Positions 8,745 through 19,193 of a stretch of 32,901 nt of DNA are shown piece after piece. The translations under genes and the position numbers were made by a program. Position 1 is the stretch's first letter, and the number at the start of each line of letters is the position of its first letter. Source of the DNA: Bacteroidales bacterium (GTDB lineage: Bacteria > Bacteroidota > Bacteroidia > Bacteroidales > F082); contig JACZJI010000137.1 in the NCBI GenBank assembly GCA_014860665.1, positions 1 through 32,901 on the forward strand, in the 5' to 3' direction. Under the pieces are notes generated by a model. That model saw only the letters and a list, made by a program, of their open reading frames with translations. It was not told where the DNA came from and did not search any database.

Positions 8745-11700
8745 ATGGCTTTCAGACAAGACAGTAAAGTACCAGAAACTTTCGATAAAATTACTATAGG
8801 TCTCGCTTCACCGGAGTCGATCCTTGAGCGCTCACATGGAGAAGTGTTGAAACCTGAAACCATAAACTATCGTACCTATAAACCGGAGCGGGACGGACTG
8901 TTTTGCGAACGTATCTTCGGACCGGTAAAGGATTATGAATGCCACTGCGGAAAATACAAACGCATTCGTTATAAAGGGATTGTTTGCGATCGTTGTGGTG
9001 TTGAAGTTACCGAAAAAAAGGTAAGACGCGAAAGAATGGGACATATTGAGCTGGTAGTACCTGTGGTTCACATTTGGTTCTTCCGTTCGTTACCCAATAA
9101 AATTGGTTCATTGCTTGGTATGCAAACCAAGAAGCTGGAGTCCATCATCTACTTTGAACGCTATGTGGTGATCAACCCTGGTGTGAAGGAAGCTGACGGT
9201 ATTAACAGAATGGATTTTCTTACAGAAGAAGAATATCTCGATATTATCGATACTCTTCCCCAGGGAAATCAGTACCTAGATGATGATGACCCGGATAAGT
9301 TTGTTGCAAAAATGGGTGCAGAAGCTATTCATGACCTCCTTGCCCGTCTTGACCTTGACAAAGAATCTTTCGAACTGAGACATAAGGCTAATACCGAAAC
9401 TTCACAGCAAAGAAAAGCTGAAGCACTGAAAAGACTTCAGGTTTTTGAAGCTTTCCGTGAAGCAAGGGGCAGGAAAGAAAATCGTCCGGAATGGATGATT
9501 ATTAAGATCGTTCCTGTGATTCCTCCGGAATTGCGTCCTCTGGTTCCTTTGGATGGTGGTCGTTTTGCAACGTCTGACCTGAACGATTTGTATCGTAGGG
9601 TAATCATTCGTAACAATAGGTTGAAAAGACTCATTGAGATCAAAGCGCCTGATGTAATTATGCGTAATGAAAAACGTATGCTTCAGGAAGCAGTGGATTC
9701 GTTGTTGGATAACTCTAGAAAATCCAGCGCAGTTAAAACCGAATCCAACAGACCTCTGAAATCTTTGAGCGACAGTTTGAAAGGAAAACAAGGTCGTTTC
9801 CGTCAGAACCTTCTTGGTAAACGTGTTGACTATTCTGGCCGTTCGGTTATCATCGTAGGTCCCAACCTGAAATTGAATGAATGCGGTTTGCCAAAAGATA
9901 TGGCGGCCGAATTGTATAAACCTTTTATCATCCGCAGATTGCTGGAACGCGGTATTGTTAAGACCGTGAAGTCTGCAAAGAAAATCGTAGAGCGTAAGGA
10001 TCCTGTGGTTTGGGATATCCTTGAAAATATCCTGAAAGGGCATCCCGTTCTGCTGAACCGTGCTCCTACTTTGCACCGCTTAGGTATACAGGCTTTCCAG
10101 CCAAAGCTGGTAGAAGGTAAAGCTATCCAGTTACACCCGTTGGCATGTACGGCTTTCAACGCCGACTTCGACGGTGACCAGATGGCTGTTCACTTGCCTT
10201 TAGGTAATGCTGCTATTCTTGAAGCCCAGATTTTGATGCTGGCTTCGCACAATATTTTGAATCCTGCAAACGGTGCCCCTATTACTGTTCCTTCACAGGA
10301 CATGGTTTTGGGTTTGTATTATATCACAAAAGCACGTAAAAGCAGTGAAGCTCATCCTGTAAAAGGAGAGGGAATGACTTTCTATTCTCCTGAGGAAGTA
10401 AGGATAGCTTACAACGAAGAAGTGGTTGACTTGCATGCCATTATCAAGGTTAAGGTAAATGTTAAAGAAGATGGTAAATTAGTAAACAGACTGATTGAAA
10501 CTACTGTTGGCCGGGTTATTTTTAATGAAAAAGTACCTGAAGACTATGGTTATATTAATCAGTTGTTGACTAAAAAGGCCCTGCGTGATATTATTAGTGA
10601 TGTATTGAAAGAAACCGGAAATGCTGTTACAGCTAAATTCCTTGATGATATTAAGGATCTTGGTTATTATATGGCTTTCGTAGGTGGACTTTCATTTAAC
10701 CTGAACAACATTATTATCCCAACAATCAAGGAAGAGCTTATAACCAAGGCAAACCAGGAAGTTGAGGAAGTGTTGAACAACTATAACATGGGTTTCATCA
10801 CTAACAATGAGCGTTACAACCAGATTATTGATATTTGGACACACACCAACTCTCATCTTACAAATACAGTGATGAGGGAATTGTCAAGCGATGATGACGG
10901 ATTTAATCCTGTTTACATGATGCTTGATTCTGGTGCCCGTGGTTCTAAAGAGCAGATTCGTCAGCTTTCCGGTATGCGCGGTCTGATGGCTAAACCTCAG
11001 AAATCAGGTGCTGTGGGTAATGAAATTATCGAAAACCCGATTCTTTCTAACTTCAAAGAAGGATTGTCAGTTTTGGAATACTTTATTTCTACTCACGGTG
11101 CTCGTAAAGGTCTTGCCGATACCGCTTTGAAGACTGCTGACGCAGGTTACCTGACACGTAGGTTGGTAGACGTTTCACAGGATGTTATTATTTCTGAAAA
11201 AGACTGCGGTACATTGCTTGGTTTGACCATCACGGCTCTGAAGAAAAACGAAGAAGTAGTAGAAACTCTTTACGATCGTATCTTAGGTCGTGTTGCACTG
11301 CATGATGTATATCATCCGTTAACAGGTGACATTATCGTTAAAGGTGGAGAAGAAATTACCGAAGCTGTGGCTCAGAAAATTGAAGATTCACCTATTGAAA
11401 GTGTTGAAATTCGTTCAGTACTTACTTGCGAGTCTAAACATGGTGTTTGTGCTAACTGTTACGGAAGAAACCTCGCTTCTGGGCGTATGGTTCAGAAAGG
11501 AGAAGCTGTGGGTGTTATTGCTGCACAATCAATTGGTGAGCCTGGTACACAGTTGACACTGCGTACTTTCCACCAAGGGGGTACCGCTTCTAACGTAGCT
11601 GCCAACTCAAAGATTGAAGTGAAATACGACGGGACTCTTGAAATTGAAGAACTTCGGACTGTCCCTTACGAAGATAAGGGTGGTCAGAAATATGATGTGG

Positions 11701-13052
11701 TTACCGGACGTTCTGCTGAAATGAAGATCGTTGATGCCAAAACTGGTGTTATCTTGTCTTCAGGAAATATTCCTTACGGTTCTAAACTTTATTTTAAAGA
11801 TGGTGCCGGGGTGAAAAAAGGTGATTTAATTGCAGAATGGGATCCATTTAATGCTGTTATTTTATCTGAAGTTTCCGGCAAAATCAGTTTTACAAATATT
11901 GTAGAAGGCCAAACATACCGTGTTGAATCTGACGAACAAACGGGATATTTTGAAAAGGTTGTTGTTGAATCAAAGGTTAAGGCAAAGAACCCTTTCATTA
12001 GAATTCTGGGTAAAGATGGGAGCGAACTTAAAACTTATGACTTGCCGGTGGGTGCTCACATAATGGTGGAAGACGGTCAGGATATTATGGCCGGTGATCT
12101 CCTTGTAAAAATCCCGCGTGCATTTGGTAAGGCTGGTGACATCACCGGTGGTTTGCCACGAGTAACAGAACTTTTCGAAGCCCGTAATCCTTCTGATCAG
12201 GCTGTTGTTTCTGAAATCGACGGTGTGGTTTCTTTTGGTAAAAAGCTGAAAAGAGGAAATCGTGAAGTCATCATTACTTCAAAAACCGGAGAAGAAAAAC
12301 GTTATCTTGTTCCGACCAGTAAACAGATTCTGGCTCAGGAAAATGACTTCGTGAAGGCAGGCGCCCAGTTGTCTGATGGGGCTATTACTCCGGCAGATAT
12401 TCTGGCTATCAAAGGACCCATGGCTGTTCAGGAGTACATTGTTAATGAAGTTCAGGAAGTTTATCGTCTCCAGGGTGTAAAAATAAACGACAAACATTTT
12501 GAAGTTATCGTTCGTCAGATGATGCGTAAGGTTCAGGTTGAGGATCCGGGTGATACCCGTTTCCTTGAAGGAGAGCTCGTCAATAAGACTACTTTCCAGG
12601 AAATGAACGACGAAATCTTTGGAATGAAAGTCGTTGTGGATCGTGGTGACTCTGATAACGTGAGAGAAGGGGAAATTGTTACGGCAAGAAAATTGCGTGA
12701 TGAAATTTCCACTCTTAAACGTCGCGATAAAAAACTGGTAGTAGCAAGAGATGCTCAACCTGCAACTGCTTTCCAAGTGTTGCAAGGAATTACAAGAGCT
12801 TCGTTGCAAACTGATAGCTGGATTTCTGCAGCATCATTCCAGGAAACTACCAAGGTGCTTACTTCAGCTGCTATTAGCGCTAAACAAGATGACTTGTTGG
12901 GTCTGAAGGAAAACGTAATTGTTGGACATAAGATTCCTGCTGGTACTGGTTTGAAAGAATACGAAGACCTGATTGTAGGTTCCAGGGAAGATTATGAAGT
13001 ACTTACCACAGGAAGAGAATCCGACGTGGAAGTTGATGCTGAACTGGAATAA
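8745..13052 (+). CDS. rpoC: DNA-directed RNA polymerase subunit beta'
   Basis: The beta' subunit (1435 aa) holds the catalytic magnesium. The N-terminal zinc ribbon has C66, C68, C81 and C84. The active-site loop NADFDGDQ lies at about 471-478 with its three aspartates. The second zinc site uses a cysteine near 820 (EKDCGT) plus the [11 protein letters not shown] cluster near 894-905. The bridge-helix and trigger-loop region includes [19 protein letters not shown]. The length is close to other Bacteroidetes RpoC. It begins 32 nt after rpoB without a Shine-Dalgarno sequence. A palindrome follows 8 nt after the stop. Confidence 0.99.
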   Translation: MAFRQDSKVPETFDKITIGLASPESILERSHGEVLKPETINYRTYKPERDGLFCERIFGPVKDYECHCGKYKRIRYKGIVCDRCGVEVTEKKVRRERMGHIELVVPVVHIWFFRSLPNKIGSLLGMQTKKLESIIYFERYVVINPGVKEADGINRMDFLTEEEYLDIIDTLPQGNQYLDDDDPDKFVAKMGAEAIHDLLARLDLDKESFELRHKANTETSQQRKAEALKRLQVFEAFREARGRKENRPEWMIIKIVPVIPPELRPLVPLDGGRFATSDLNDLYRRVIIRNNRLKRLIEIKAPDVIMRNEKRMLQEAVDSLLDNSRKSSAVKTESNRPLKSLSDSLKGKQGRFRQNLLGKRVDYSGRSVIIVGPNLKLNECGLPKDMAAELYKPFIIRRLLERGIVKTVKSAKKIVERKDPVVWDILENILKGHPVLLNRAPTLHRLGIQAFQPKLVEGKAIQLHPLACTAFNADFDGDQMAVHLPLGNAAILEAQILMLASHNILNPANGAPITVPSQDMVLGLYYITKARKSSEAHPVKGEGMTFYSPEEVRIAYNEEVVDLHAIIKVKVNVKEDGKLVNRLIETTVGRVIFNEKVPEDYGYINQLLTKKALRDIISDVLKETGNAVTAKFLDDIKDLGYYMAFVGGLSFNLNNIIIPTIKEELITKANQEVEEVLNNYNMGFITNNERYNQIIDIWTHTNSHLTNTVMRELSSDDDGFNPVYMMLDSGARGSKEQIRQLSGMRGLMAKPQKSGAVGNEIIENPILSNFKEGLSVLEYFISTHGARKGLADTALKTADAGYLTRRLVDVSQDVIISEKDCGTLLGLTITALKKNEEVVETLYDRILGRVALHDVYHPLTGDIIVKGGEEITEAVAQKIEDSPIESVEIRSVLTCESKHGVCANCYGRNLASGRMVQKGEAVGVIAAQSIGEPGTQLTLRTFHQGGTASNVAANSKIEVKYDGTLEIEELRTVPYEDKGGQKYDVVTGRSAEMKIVDAKTGVILSSGNIPYGSKLYFKDGAGVKKGDLIAEWDPFNAVILSEVSGKISFTNIVEGQTYRVESDEQTGYFEKVVVESKVKAKNPFIRILGKDGSELKTYDLPVGAHIMVEDGQDIMAGDLLVKIPRAFGKAGDITGGLPRVTELFEARNPSDQAVVSEIDGVVSFGKKLKRGNREVIITSKTGEEKRYLVPTSKQILAQENDFVKAGAQLSDGAITPADILAIKGPMAVQEYIVNEVQEVYRLQGVKINDKHFEVIVRQMMRKVQVEDPGDTRFLEGELVNKTTFQEMNDEIFGMKVVVDRGDSDNVREGEIVTARKLRDEISTLKRRDKKLVVARDAQPATAFQVLQGITRASLQTDSWISAASFQETTKVLTSAAISAKQDDLLGLKENVIVGHKIPAGTGLKEYEDLIVGSREDYEVLTTGRESDVEVDAELE

Positions 13053-13060
13053 ATATATTG

Positions 13061-13089
13061 TTTGTCCGGGGGAATTTCTCCCGGACAAA
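13061..13089 (+). terminator. Palindrome after rpoC, possible terminator
   Basis: Arms TTTGTCCGGGGGAA (13061-13074) and TTCTCCCGGACAAA (13076-13089) pair over 14 positions with one G-T. A short T run (TTTT) follows, and then the next gene at 13105. It may reduce read-through from rpoC into the DUF3467 gene. Confidence 0.55.
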
Positions 13090-13104
13090 TTTTAATAAAA
13101 AGTT

Positions 13105-13419
13105 ATGGAAGAAAATATTAATCAGGGACAAATCAATATTGAACTGAGCGAAGAGATTGGAGAAGGAATTTATTCTAACCTGGCTATCATTACTCATTCG
13201 CAGGCAGAATTCATTGTTGACTTTGTGAAATTGATGCCCGGAGTTCCAAAAGCAAAAGTGAAATCAAGGATAATCCTGACGCCTGAGCACGCCAAGAGGC
13301 TTTATAAAGCTTTACAGGACAATATCAGGAAATTTGAATCAATGAATGGGCCAATCAAAGACAGCCCTGAAGGTGGAGTCCCGCCATTTTCATTTGGCGG
13401 ACCTAAAGCCGAAGCTTAA
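13105..13419 (+). CDS. DUF3467 protein downstream of rpoC
   Basis: A 104-residue soluble protein without signal peptide or membrane segment. The core ESGIYSNLA-like segment (EGIYSNLAIITHSQAEFIVDFVKLMPGVPKAKVKSRIILTPEHAKRL in shortened form) matches what I know of DUF3467, and the tail is rich in Pro and Gly. Its function is not established. Its place right behind rpoC is common in Bacteroidetes, which suggests co-expression with the polymerase but does not prove a role in transcription. A strong terminator follows 6 nt after the stop. Confidence 0.88.
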   Translation: MEENINQGQINIELSEEIGEGIYSNLAIITHSQAEFIVDFVKLMPGVPKAKVKSRIILTPEHAKRLYKALQDNIRKFESMNGPIKDSPEGGVPPFSFGGPKAEA

Positions 13420-13425
13420 AAAATA

Positions 13426-13453
13426 AAAACCTCCCTAAAAGGGAGGTTTTTTT
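13426..13453 (+). terminator. Rho-independent terminator closing the rpoBC cluster
   Basis: AAAACCTCCC (13426-13435) pairs with GGGAGGTTTT (13441-13450) around the loop TAAAA, followed by more T. It can work on both strands, ending the + strand rpoC-DUF3467 transcript and the convergent minus-strand hydrolase gene. Confidence 0.9.
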
Positions 13454-13472
13454 ATGATATTTCATTATGAAC

Positions 13473-14414
13473 TTATCTGTTGTTGAGTTTAATAAATTCA
13501 GCCATGGCTTTAAAAACACGATCACGGACTTCTTGTTTGGAAAGCGTCAAATCATGAACTCCGCCATCAAAAGATTTCTGCTGAACTTTTTTACCAATGT
13601 CATTAGAAAAAGCTTCTATTTCTTTCACATTCAGCACAGAATCGGTGCCTTGCATATCTGGCCGGTAATTTCCCGGCTTTACACTTTTCCTTGAATACAT
13701 TACCAATACCGGACATTGTATATCTAATCCCTGCTGGAGTTTTGTGTGGGCCAAATGGATTGCCCTTATCCAGCTGGCATGTATTTTAAACCCGGCATCC
13801 GGCTTCAATGATAAATCGTAGTCCCATTCTCCAAAATGGCTTTTGTGAAGACTAAAACCATAACCTTTGTCAAGCCCAACCGGTGAAGCTACACCATGAA
13901 AGTATTTGCCAATGGAGGTCATAAAAGGTAAAAATGTCTTCTTAAGGAAAGGAGGAATATTGAATTCGAAAAACGGACTATTAAGAATGAGTAAGTCAAT
14001 TAAGTGGTTATTTTTATGTTCATCAGCATACAGGGCTGCCAATAAGCCGCCTGTTGAATGACCCATGAATATAAGTTTTTCATTTTTGTCTTTTGACTTT
14101 ATAAAATCTATTGCACTATCAATATCTTCAAAGTACTCATGGTAATCTCTGAAATCGTTAGGCTTTTGATGGGGAAGGATAGAACGGCCGTATTTTCTGA
14201 GTTCCAAAGCATAAAAATTCATTCCCTGTTGATTTGCCCAATCGGCAAGATGAACCTGGAAAAAATAATCGTTAAAACCATGCAGGTAAAGAAATGCATT
14301 CTTTGATACTTTGGCAGCTTTTTTTTCGATGAGCGTTGCTATGACTCTTCCTTCATAGTCAGGTTTTTGTTCTAAGGTGTGAAAAATGAAACCTTGATCT
14401 TTTAATGATTTCAT
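13473..14414 (-). CDS. Alpha/beta hydrolase (serine aminopeptidase S33 / lysophospholipase type)
   Basis: A 313-residue alpha/beta-hydrolase fold enzyme, probably a cytoplasmic lipase or esterase. Oxyanion-hole motif LHGFND lies at residues 44-49, and the nucleophile elbow GHSTGG gives S120. The C-terminal GGVHDLTLS supplies the likely catalytic His near residue 287. No signal peptide is visible. The broad family includes monoacylglycerol lipases and lysophospholipases; the substrate cannot be read from sequence. A clear Bacteroidetes promoter lies upstream (14478-14508), giving a leader of about 60 nt. It converges on the DUF3467 gene across a shared terminator. Confidence 0.85.
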   Translation of the reverse strand: MKSLKDQGFIFHTLEQKPDYEGRVIATLIEKKAAKVSKNAFLYLHGFNDYFFQVHLADWANQQGMNFYALELRKYGRSILPHQKPNDFRDYHEYFEDIDSAIDFIKSKDKNEKLIFMGHSTGGLLAALYADEHKNNHLIDLLILNSPFFEFNIPPFLKKTFLPFMTSIGKYFHGVASPVGLDKGYGFSLHKSHFGEWDYDLSLKPDAGFKIHASWIRAIHLAHTKLQQGLDIQCPVLVMYSRKSVKPGNYRPDMQGTDSVLNVKEIEAFSNDIGKKVQQKSFDGGVHDLTLSKQEVRDRVFKAMAEFIKLNNR

Positions 14415-14477
14415 GGGTTAAGTTTTTATAAGTGACCGGTTCGTAGATTATTTCAGGGATTCGAATGATCTGTATAA

Positions 14478-14508
14478 CAAATATAGTTTTTTTATCTCAG
14501 CATAGCAA
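14478..14508 (-). promoter_or_regulatory. Bacteroidetes-type promoter of the alpha/beta hydrolase
   Basis: On the minus strand TTG (14508-14506), 20 nt, then TATATTTG (14485-14478). It matches the TTG-N19-20-TAnnTTTG consensus of the Bacteroidetes primary sigma factor. The expected start of transcription is near 14473. Confidence 0.7.
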
Positions 14509-14527
14509 TAAACAAACAGATCGAAAA

Positions 14528-14561
14528 TTAAAAAGCCGTTCCTTAAGGAACGGCTTTTTAA
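14528..14561 (-). terminator. Bidirectional terminator after the Tricorn-like gene
   Basis: Near-perfect palindrome: AAAAGCCGTTCC (14531-14542) pairs with GGAACGGCTTTT (14547-14558) around TTAA, with A/T runs outside. It lies 8 nt beyond the stop of the Tricorn-like gene (minus strand) and acts as a boundary to the hydrolase promoter. Confidence 0.88.
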
Positions 14562-14568
14562 AGAGTAA

Positions 14569-17500
14569 CTATTTTGTATGAACAGGATAGGGGGGAATTG
14601 GAGGTACAGGTTTGGCGTTTTTAAGTTCCTCCTTAATAACTTCAATGGCTTTATTAAGTTGCTGATCTATCCCCTGGTATTCGAGTGCAGGATTATTGTC
14701 TACAACAATATCAGGATCAACGCCATGTCCTTCAATAACCCACTTGCCTTCGGTGCTGTACGGTGCAAATTCAGGTTTACGTAAATCGCCACCGTCAATA
14801 AATGGTAATGATCCACGGATACCGACAACGCCACCCCAGGTTCTGCGACCAATAAGTTTGCCGATCTTAAGCTTTTTGAACTGGTAGGCGAACAAATCAC
14901 CGTCTGATGCAGAGTACTGGTCAACAAGAAGAATTTTTGGACCTAACATGATTTGTGCCGGCTTGGTAGTTGTTCCATTATTTCGCGACATACCAAAAAG
15001 CGTGATCTGACGCATGAGTCGCTCAACGATCATTGGAGAAACATTGCCACCTCCGTTGCCTCGGTCATCAATGATAAGCGCCTTTTTATTCAGCTGAGGA
15101 TAAAAATGTTTCACAAATTCATTCAGACCTTCAGGTCCCATATCAGGAATGTGAATGTAACCCACTTCACCGTTGGTAGCTTCATTAACTTTTTTGGTGT
15201 TATTGGAGACCCATTTGTAATAGTACAATGGAGCTTCATCGTCTGTTGGGATGACCAACTCAGTATGGGCTCCTTTAAGTTCTGGTTTGCTGTTTACTTC
15301 TAACGCAACCTGTTTTCCGGCGGTACCTACCAGGAGACTGTAAATATCCTTTACATCTTTTGTGGATTTCCCGTCAACAGCGAGAATAAAATCACCTTCT
15401 TTCACATTTACACCAACATCCAGCAAAGGAGAACGTGCATTTTTGTCCCAGTTCTCTCCAGGAAGAATATGGTCTATTTTGAAATATCCTGAAGCATCTT
15501 TACTAATCTTGGCGCCAAGCAACCCCTGAGGAATTCTGTTTGGTTCGGGTTTGTCACCACCATTGACATAGCAGTGCCCATCACTTAATTCTCCAATCAT
15601 TTCACCAATCAGGTAATTCAGGTCATTTCTGTTCTTTACAAAAGGAACTTCCTGGCCATATTTTTCGCCAATGGCTTTCCAGTCCAAGCCGTTCATGTTA
15701 GGAGCATAGAAAAATTCATTCATCTGCATCCAGGCTTCCTGATAGATTTGTCCCCATTCTTTGGTCAGATCCACCATTACTTTCATGTTGCTCAAATCCA
15801 CATATTCTTTTGGAGCTATCGGGCTTGAAGGAAGAACGATCACTGCGTAGTTGCCGTTTTTCCTTACCAGCATTTTTTTGTGGTCAGCAGAAATTACATA
15901 TCCTCTGATGGAGCCTAATGGGGTTTCCTTTTTTAATTTCAAATTAAATTTCATCAATTCAGGACTCTTCATCTTTGAAGAAAAATAACCGTAATAAAGA
16001 TCATTGTCGACGGCTGTTAAACCATAATATCTGCCGGGTTCAGTTGGAATATCAATAACCCGGTCCATTATACCATCAAAATCAATATTTACAGGATTGA
16101 CAGAAGGTTTACTTTCTGCAGTTTCTTCCTTCTTCTTATCGTTTTTCTTCTTGGCTGCAGGTGCTGTCTGGGCAGATTCTTTCTCCAGTTTGACTTCATC
16201 ATTTACTGGGGCAAAGGGTGACGGAGTGGATTTCTGAAGTGTAACAAAATAAATTTTGTTCATATCCTGATAAGCATAACTCCACTCTACCCAGCTGTAA
16301 ATTGGACGGAAGGTTCTGGAAGACACAAAAAACAAATATTTTCCGTTACTATCAAAGGTAGGATTGCTTGCATCAAACCATGTGTCAGTAACTGGTTTTG
16401 TTACTTTTTGTTTTGCGTCAAAAATATAAATGCGACTGGACGAATTATTGCTGGGGAGCGTATAGGCAATCCAACGGCTGTCGGGTGACCATGTATAATC
16501 CCGGATTTCCCAGTCTGGAGAATGTACTACAGCTGTATCAACCTTTTTGGTATTGATGTCCAGGTACAATAAACGTCCCATTTTGTCTGACCACAAAAGC
16601 TTATTGCCGTCTGGTGACCAGATTGGATTGTATTTGTAAGTATCTCCATTGAAAGTCAATTGAACAGCAGGTTCCTGACCACCCTGATTTTGAATGTAAA
16701 TTTCGTCCTGGCCCGTTTTATCACTGATGTAGGAAACATATTTTCCGTTTGGTGACCATTCTACATTCCGCTCATGAACTCCTGATGTTTGAGTTAAATT
16801 ACGAGTGATACCGGTTTTTGCAGGGAGTGTCCAGATGTCTCCACGTGCTCCGAAAGCTACTCTTTCACCATGTGGTGAAATTGCCCATGAATCGATAAAC
16901 TTGGATGCATCCTTGTATGTGCTTCGGGCAGTAATCAGGTCGTTCTTAATGTACACAGGAATTTTACTGATCTTTTCTGTTGCCAGATCAAAGTTGTAGA
17001 GATAACCTCCGTTTGAATAAACAATGGAATTATCTCCCAATGAAGGAAACTTAACATCATAGTCGGTATAGTTTGTCAATTTCTTTGTTGTTTTTGTGTC
17101 GAGGTCATACACAAAAAGATTCATCGTATGATCCCGGTCGGAAAGAAAATATATTTTGTTTCCGTGCCACATCGGGAAAATGTCTTGTGCCGGATTGTTG
17201 GTAATATTGGAGATTTCTTTTGTGTCAAAATCATAAATCCATATATCATCGGCCATACCACCTTTGTAATACTTCCAGGTACGGAATTCGCGAAATACTT
17301 TGTTGAAAGCTACTTTCTTTCCGTCTGGTGAATAGCTGGGCCATCCGCCAGAAGCTAAAGGAAGTTCCTTTGAAAGTCCTCCATCTTTGGAGACCTCGAA
17401 GAGCTGTCCTTTAAAATCATTAAATGACTGTTTACGCGAACGGTAAACAATGTGGTTATTATCGGCCCATGTCATAACGATGTTATTAGGACCCATGCGA

Positions 17501-17850
17501 TCTGAAATATCATCACGTTTTAAGGTTGCAGTGTAGGTAACACGCTGAGGAATACCTCCTTCAGCCGGGATTACATAAACTTCAGTATTACCGTCATATT
17601 GACCGGTAAATGCAATTTCTTTTCCGTCAGGAGAAAAACGTGCAAACATTTCATAGCCGTTTTCATCTGAAGTGAGCCTTCTGGCTATTCCGCCAGTTAA
17701 GGATACTTCATATAAATCACCGGCATATGTAAATACGACGGTGTTGCCATGCACGGCAGGGAATCGTAATACTCTGGCTTCCTGGTCTTTTGCAAAAGAA
17801 AGACTACTGACAAGAAGCCCTAGGATAAGAAGGAATAAGAATTTCTTCAT
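14569..17850 (-). CDS. Secreted Tricorn-type protease (S41 family C-terminus)
   Basis: A 1093-residue protein with a signal peptide (about residues 1-20, ending SLSFA). Next come WD40-like/PD40 beta-propeller repeats (recurring SPDGK and SPNGK motifs to about residue 510) and a low-complexity Lys/Glu/Ala linker near 560-585. A PDZ-like segment (about 800-890) precedes the S41 catalytic domain. Likely catalytic residues are H759 in LSDGHCYV and S982 in YSASDGD, matching tricorn His746 and Ser965. Tricorn trims peptides released by larger proteases; this one is probably periplasmic. The length is close to archaeal tricorn. It has a strong terminator and no operon partner. No clear promoter motif was found upstream. 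Confidence 0.93.
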   Translation of the reverse strand: MKKFLFLLILGLLVSSLSFAKDQEARVLRFPAVHGNTVVFTYAGDLYEVSLTGGIARRLTSDENGYEMFARFSPDGKEIAFTGQYDGNTEVYVIPAEGGIPQRVTYTATLKRDDISDRMGPNNIVMTWADNNHIVYRSRKQSFNDFKGQLFEVSKDGGLSKELPLASGGWPSYSPDGKKVAFNKVFREFRTWKYYKGGMADDIWIYDFDTKEISNITNNPAQDIFPMWHGNKIYFLSDRDHTMNLFVYDLDTKTTKKLTNYTDYDVKFPSLGDNSIVYSNGGYLYNFDLATEKISKIPVYIKNDLITARSTYKDASKFIDSWAISPHGERVAFGARGDIWTLPAKTGITRNLTQTSGVHERNVEWSPNGKYVSYISDKTGQDEIYIQNQGGQEPAVQLTFNGDTYKYNPIWSPDGNKLLWSDKMGRLLYLDINTKKVDTAVVHSPDWEIRDYTWSPDSRWIAYTLPSNNSSSRIYIFDAKQKVTKPVTDTWFDASNPTFDSNGKYLFFVSSRTFRPIYSWVEWSYAYQDMNKIYFVTLQKSTPSPFAPVNDEVKLEKESAQTAPAAKKKNDKKKEETAESKPSVNPVNIDFDGIMDRVIDIPTEPGRYYGLTAVDNDLYYGYFSSKMKSPELMKFNLKLKKETPLGSIRGYVISADHKKMLVRKNGNYAVIVLPSSPIAPKEYVDLSNMKVMVDLTKEWGQIYQEAWMQMNEFFYAPNMNGLDWKAIGEKYGQEVPFVKNRNDLNYLIGEMIGELSDGHCYVNGGDKPEPNRIPQGLLGAKISKDASGYFKIDHILPGENWDKNARSPLLDVGVNVKEGDFILAVDGKSTKDVKDIYSLLVGTAGKQVALEVNSKPELKGAHTELVIPTDDEAPLYYYKWVSNNTKKVNEATNGEVGYIHIPDMGPEGLNEFVKHFYPQLNKKALIIDDRGNGGGNVSPMIVERLMRQITLFGMSRNNGTTTKPAQIMLGPKILLVDQYSASDGDLFAYQFKKLKIGKLIGRRTWGGVVGIRGSLPFIDGGDLRKPEFAPYSTEGKWVIEGHGVDPDIVVDNNPALEYQGIDQQLNKAIEVIKEELKNAKPVPPIPPYPVHTK

Positions 17851-17937
17851 AAGCTATAAACTTTTAGGATAATAATTGAAAAATTGTCGATTCAATTTTA
17901 AGCACTAAATACGTGCCGTCAAAGTTTATAAGCTGAT

Positions 17938-17969
17938 ATACTGGTATTTGAGCAAATATGTGCCAGTAT
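17938..17969. repeat. Intergenic inverted repeat ATACTGG / CCAGTAT
   Basis: Seven-nt arms (17938-17944 and 17963-17969) flank an AT-rich centre that itself holds TATTTG and AAATA. It lies in the 180-nt gap between the Tricorn-like gene and the small membrane protein gene. No function can be assigned. Confidence 0.3.
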
Positions 17970-18030
17970 TAAGATGTGGGAGTGTCCGTAAACAGACAGT
18001 GGGTGTGCGTATATGAACAGTCCTTCGAAA

Positions 18031-18303
18031 TTATTCGAAGGTAGCTGATTTAATCATTTTAGTCAGGTTGGTTTTGCTGATAGGGCTCCTCTTTTGATAA
18101 TTCATTTCATCCATAACCGGATTATGGCAGGCGCCTCCACTAACGCAACCCATATGTCTTCCCGTTTTGGGATCTTTTATAGAGCTGGTGCACTGTTTTT
18201 TAAAAGTACTGCCTTTTACAAAAAACATTTTAATGGCAAAGCCCGAAAATGCAATAGCCATAAGTGCGATGGATACTATAAATAGTTGCAGAAACATTTT
18301 CAA
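18031..18303 (-). CDS. Small membrane-anchored protein with three cysteines
   Basis: 90 residues. An N-terminal hydrophobic segment (about 4-28) is followed by a basic tail with C38, C53 and C59-H60, arranged C-x14-C-x5-CH within KDPKTGRHMGCVSGGACHNP. I recall similar short proteins in Bacteroidetes genomes, but with no assigned role. The Cys/His pattern could bind a metal or heme or form disulfides; that is inference. The stop codon sits inside a small hairpin (CCTTCGAA at 18022-18029, TTCGAAGG at 18034-18041) that may end the transcript. It runs in the same direction as its neighbours but is separated from them by 73 nt and 180 nt. Confidence 0.7.
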   Translation of the reverse strand: MKMFLQLFIVSIALMAIAFSGFAIKMFFVKGSTFKKQCTSSIKDPKTGRHMGCVSGGACHNPVMDEMNYQKRSPISKTNLTKMIKSATFE

Positions 18304-18376
18304 TAGTTTTAACCCGGCAAATATAAGGTAATATCTACTTTATAAGTGAATCTCTTCACAATAATTAAGATTGTTT

Positions 18377-19126
18377 TTAATCTCGCGTAAATTCGTAGCA
18401 CACCAAAGCCGTTGCTACAGCTGCATTCAGCGACTCTGCCCCCGAATTCGGAGCTGAAGGAATACGGATTTGTTCATCAATAAAAGGATACAGTGTTTGC
18501 GAAATACCGTGGGCTTCGCTTCCGATAAGTAAAATACCTTTTCCCGGTTTTGAAACCGTCTCGAAGGGTACTCCGCTCAAGGTGGCGCCATAAATCTTCA
18601 AATCAGCAGGCTTTCTGCCAAAATATTCTTCCAGTGAGGTGTAATGCACCCGTACCCGGGCCAGCGAACCCATAGTGGCCTGAACTACCTTTGGGTTGAA
18701 AGCGTCTACCGTCTCCCCGGAGCAGACAATATCCTGAATTCCGAACCAGTCGGCTGTGCGGATAATAGTTCCCAAATTACCCGGGTCGCGTAAATCATCC
18801 AGTGCCAGTAAGTAATTCTGAAGCTGTGTCAGATCAGGCAGCGTATAAGCCGGTTTTTCAATAAGAGCAACCACTTCTGAAGGATTTTTTAAAGCTGTAA
18901 TCCTTTCCAGTTCTGCCGAACTGACTTCTTCAAACGACGTGTTTTTTAATAAACCCTTGTTTTTTCCTATCCATTCACTGGTGCCATAGACTTCTTTCAC
19001 CGTAAGGGAGCCTTTTAAAAAATCACAAACATTAATGTTTCCTTCTGCCAGGAAAACATTGTATTCTTTTCTGAATTTATTCTGCCTGAGCGATTGCAGG
19101 AATTTTATTTTTGCTTTGCTGATCAT
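18377..19126 (-). CDS. SpoU/TrmH-family RNA 2'-O-methyltransferase (RlmB-like)
   Basis: A 249-residue SPOUT methyltransferase that would methylate the ribose 2'-OH of rRNA or tRNA using S-adenosylmethionine. The N-terminal substrate-binding domain spans about residues 1-95. The knotted catalytic domain has motif 1 DLRDPGNLGTIIRTADWFG, motif 2 LLIGSEAHGIS and motif 3 IRIPSAPNSGAESLNAAVATAL. The arrangement fits rRNA methyltransferases such as RlmB, but the target base is unknown. A -10-like TATCTTAG lies 4 nt before the ATG, so the mRNA may be nearly leaderless. A second, shorter family member is at 25255-25779. Confidence 0.92.
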   Translation of the reverse strand: MISKAKIKFLQSLRQNKFRKEYNVFLAEGNINVCDFLKGSLTVKEVYGTSEWIGKNKGLLKNTSFEEVSSAELERITALKNPSEVVALIEKPAYTLPDLTQLQNYLLALDDLRDPGNLGTIIRTADWFGIQDIVCSGETVDAFNPKVVQATMGSLARVRVHYTSLEEYFGRKPADLKIYGATLSGVPFETVSKPGKGILLIGSEAHGISQTLYPFIDEQIRIPSAPNSGAESLNAAVATALVCYEFTRD

Positions 19127-19144
19127 AGTGCTAAGATAGGAAAC

Positions 19145-19178
19145 AAAAAAACCCTTTCCGAAAGGAAAGGGTTTTTTT
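19145..19178 (-). terminator. Terminator of the rpsF-rpsR-rplI operon
   Basis: AAAAAAACCCTTTCC (19145-19159) pairs with GGAAAGGGTTTTTTT (19164-19178) around GAAA. A and T runs on both sides make it bidirectional. It lies 15 nt past the rplI stop. Confidence 0.93.
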
Positions 19179-19193
19179 ATATAAATGATAAAA

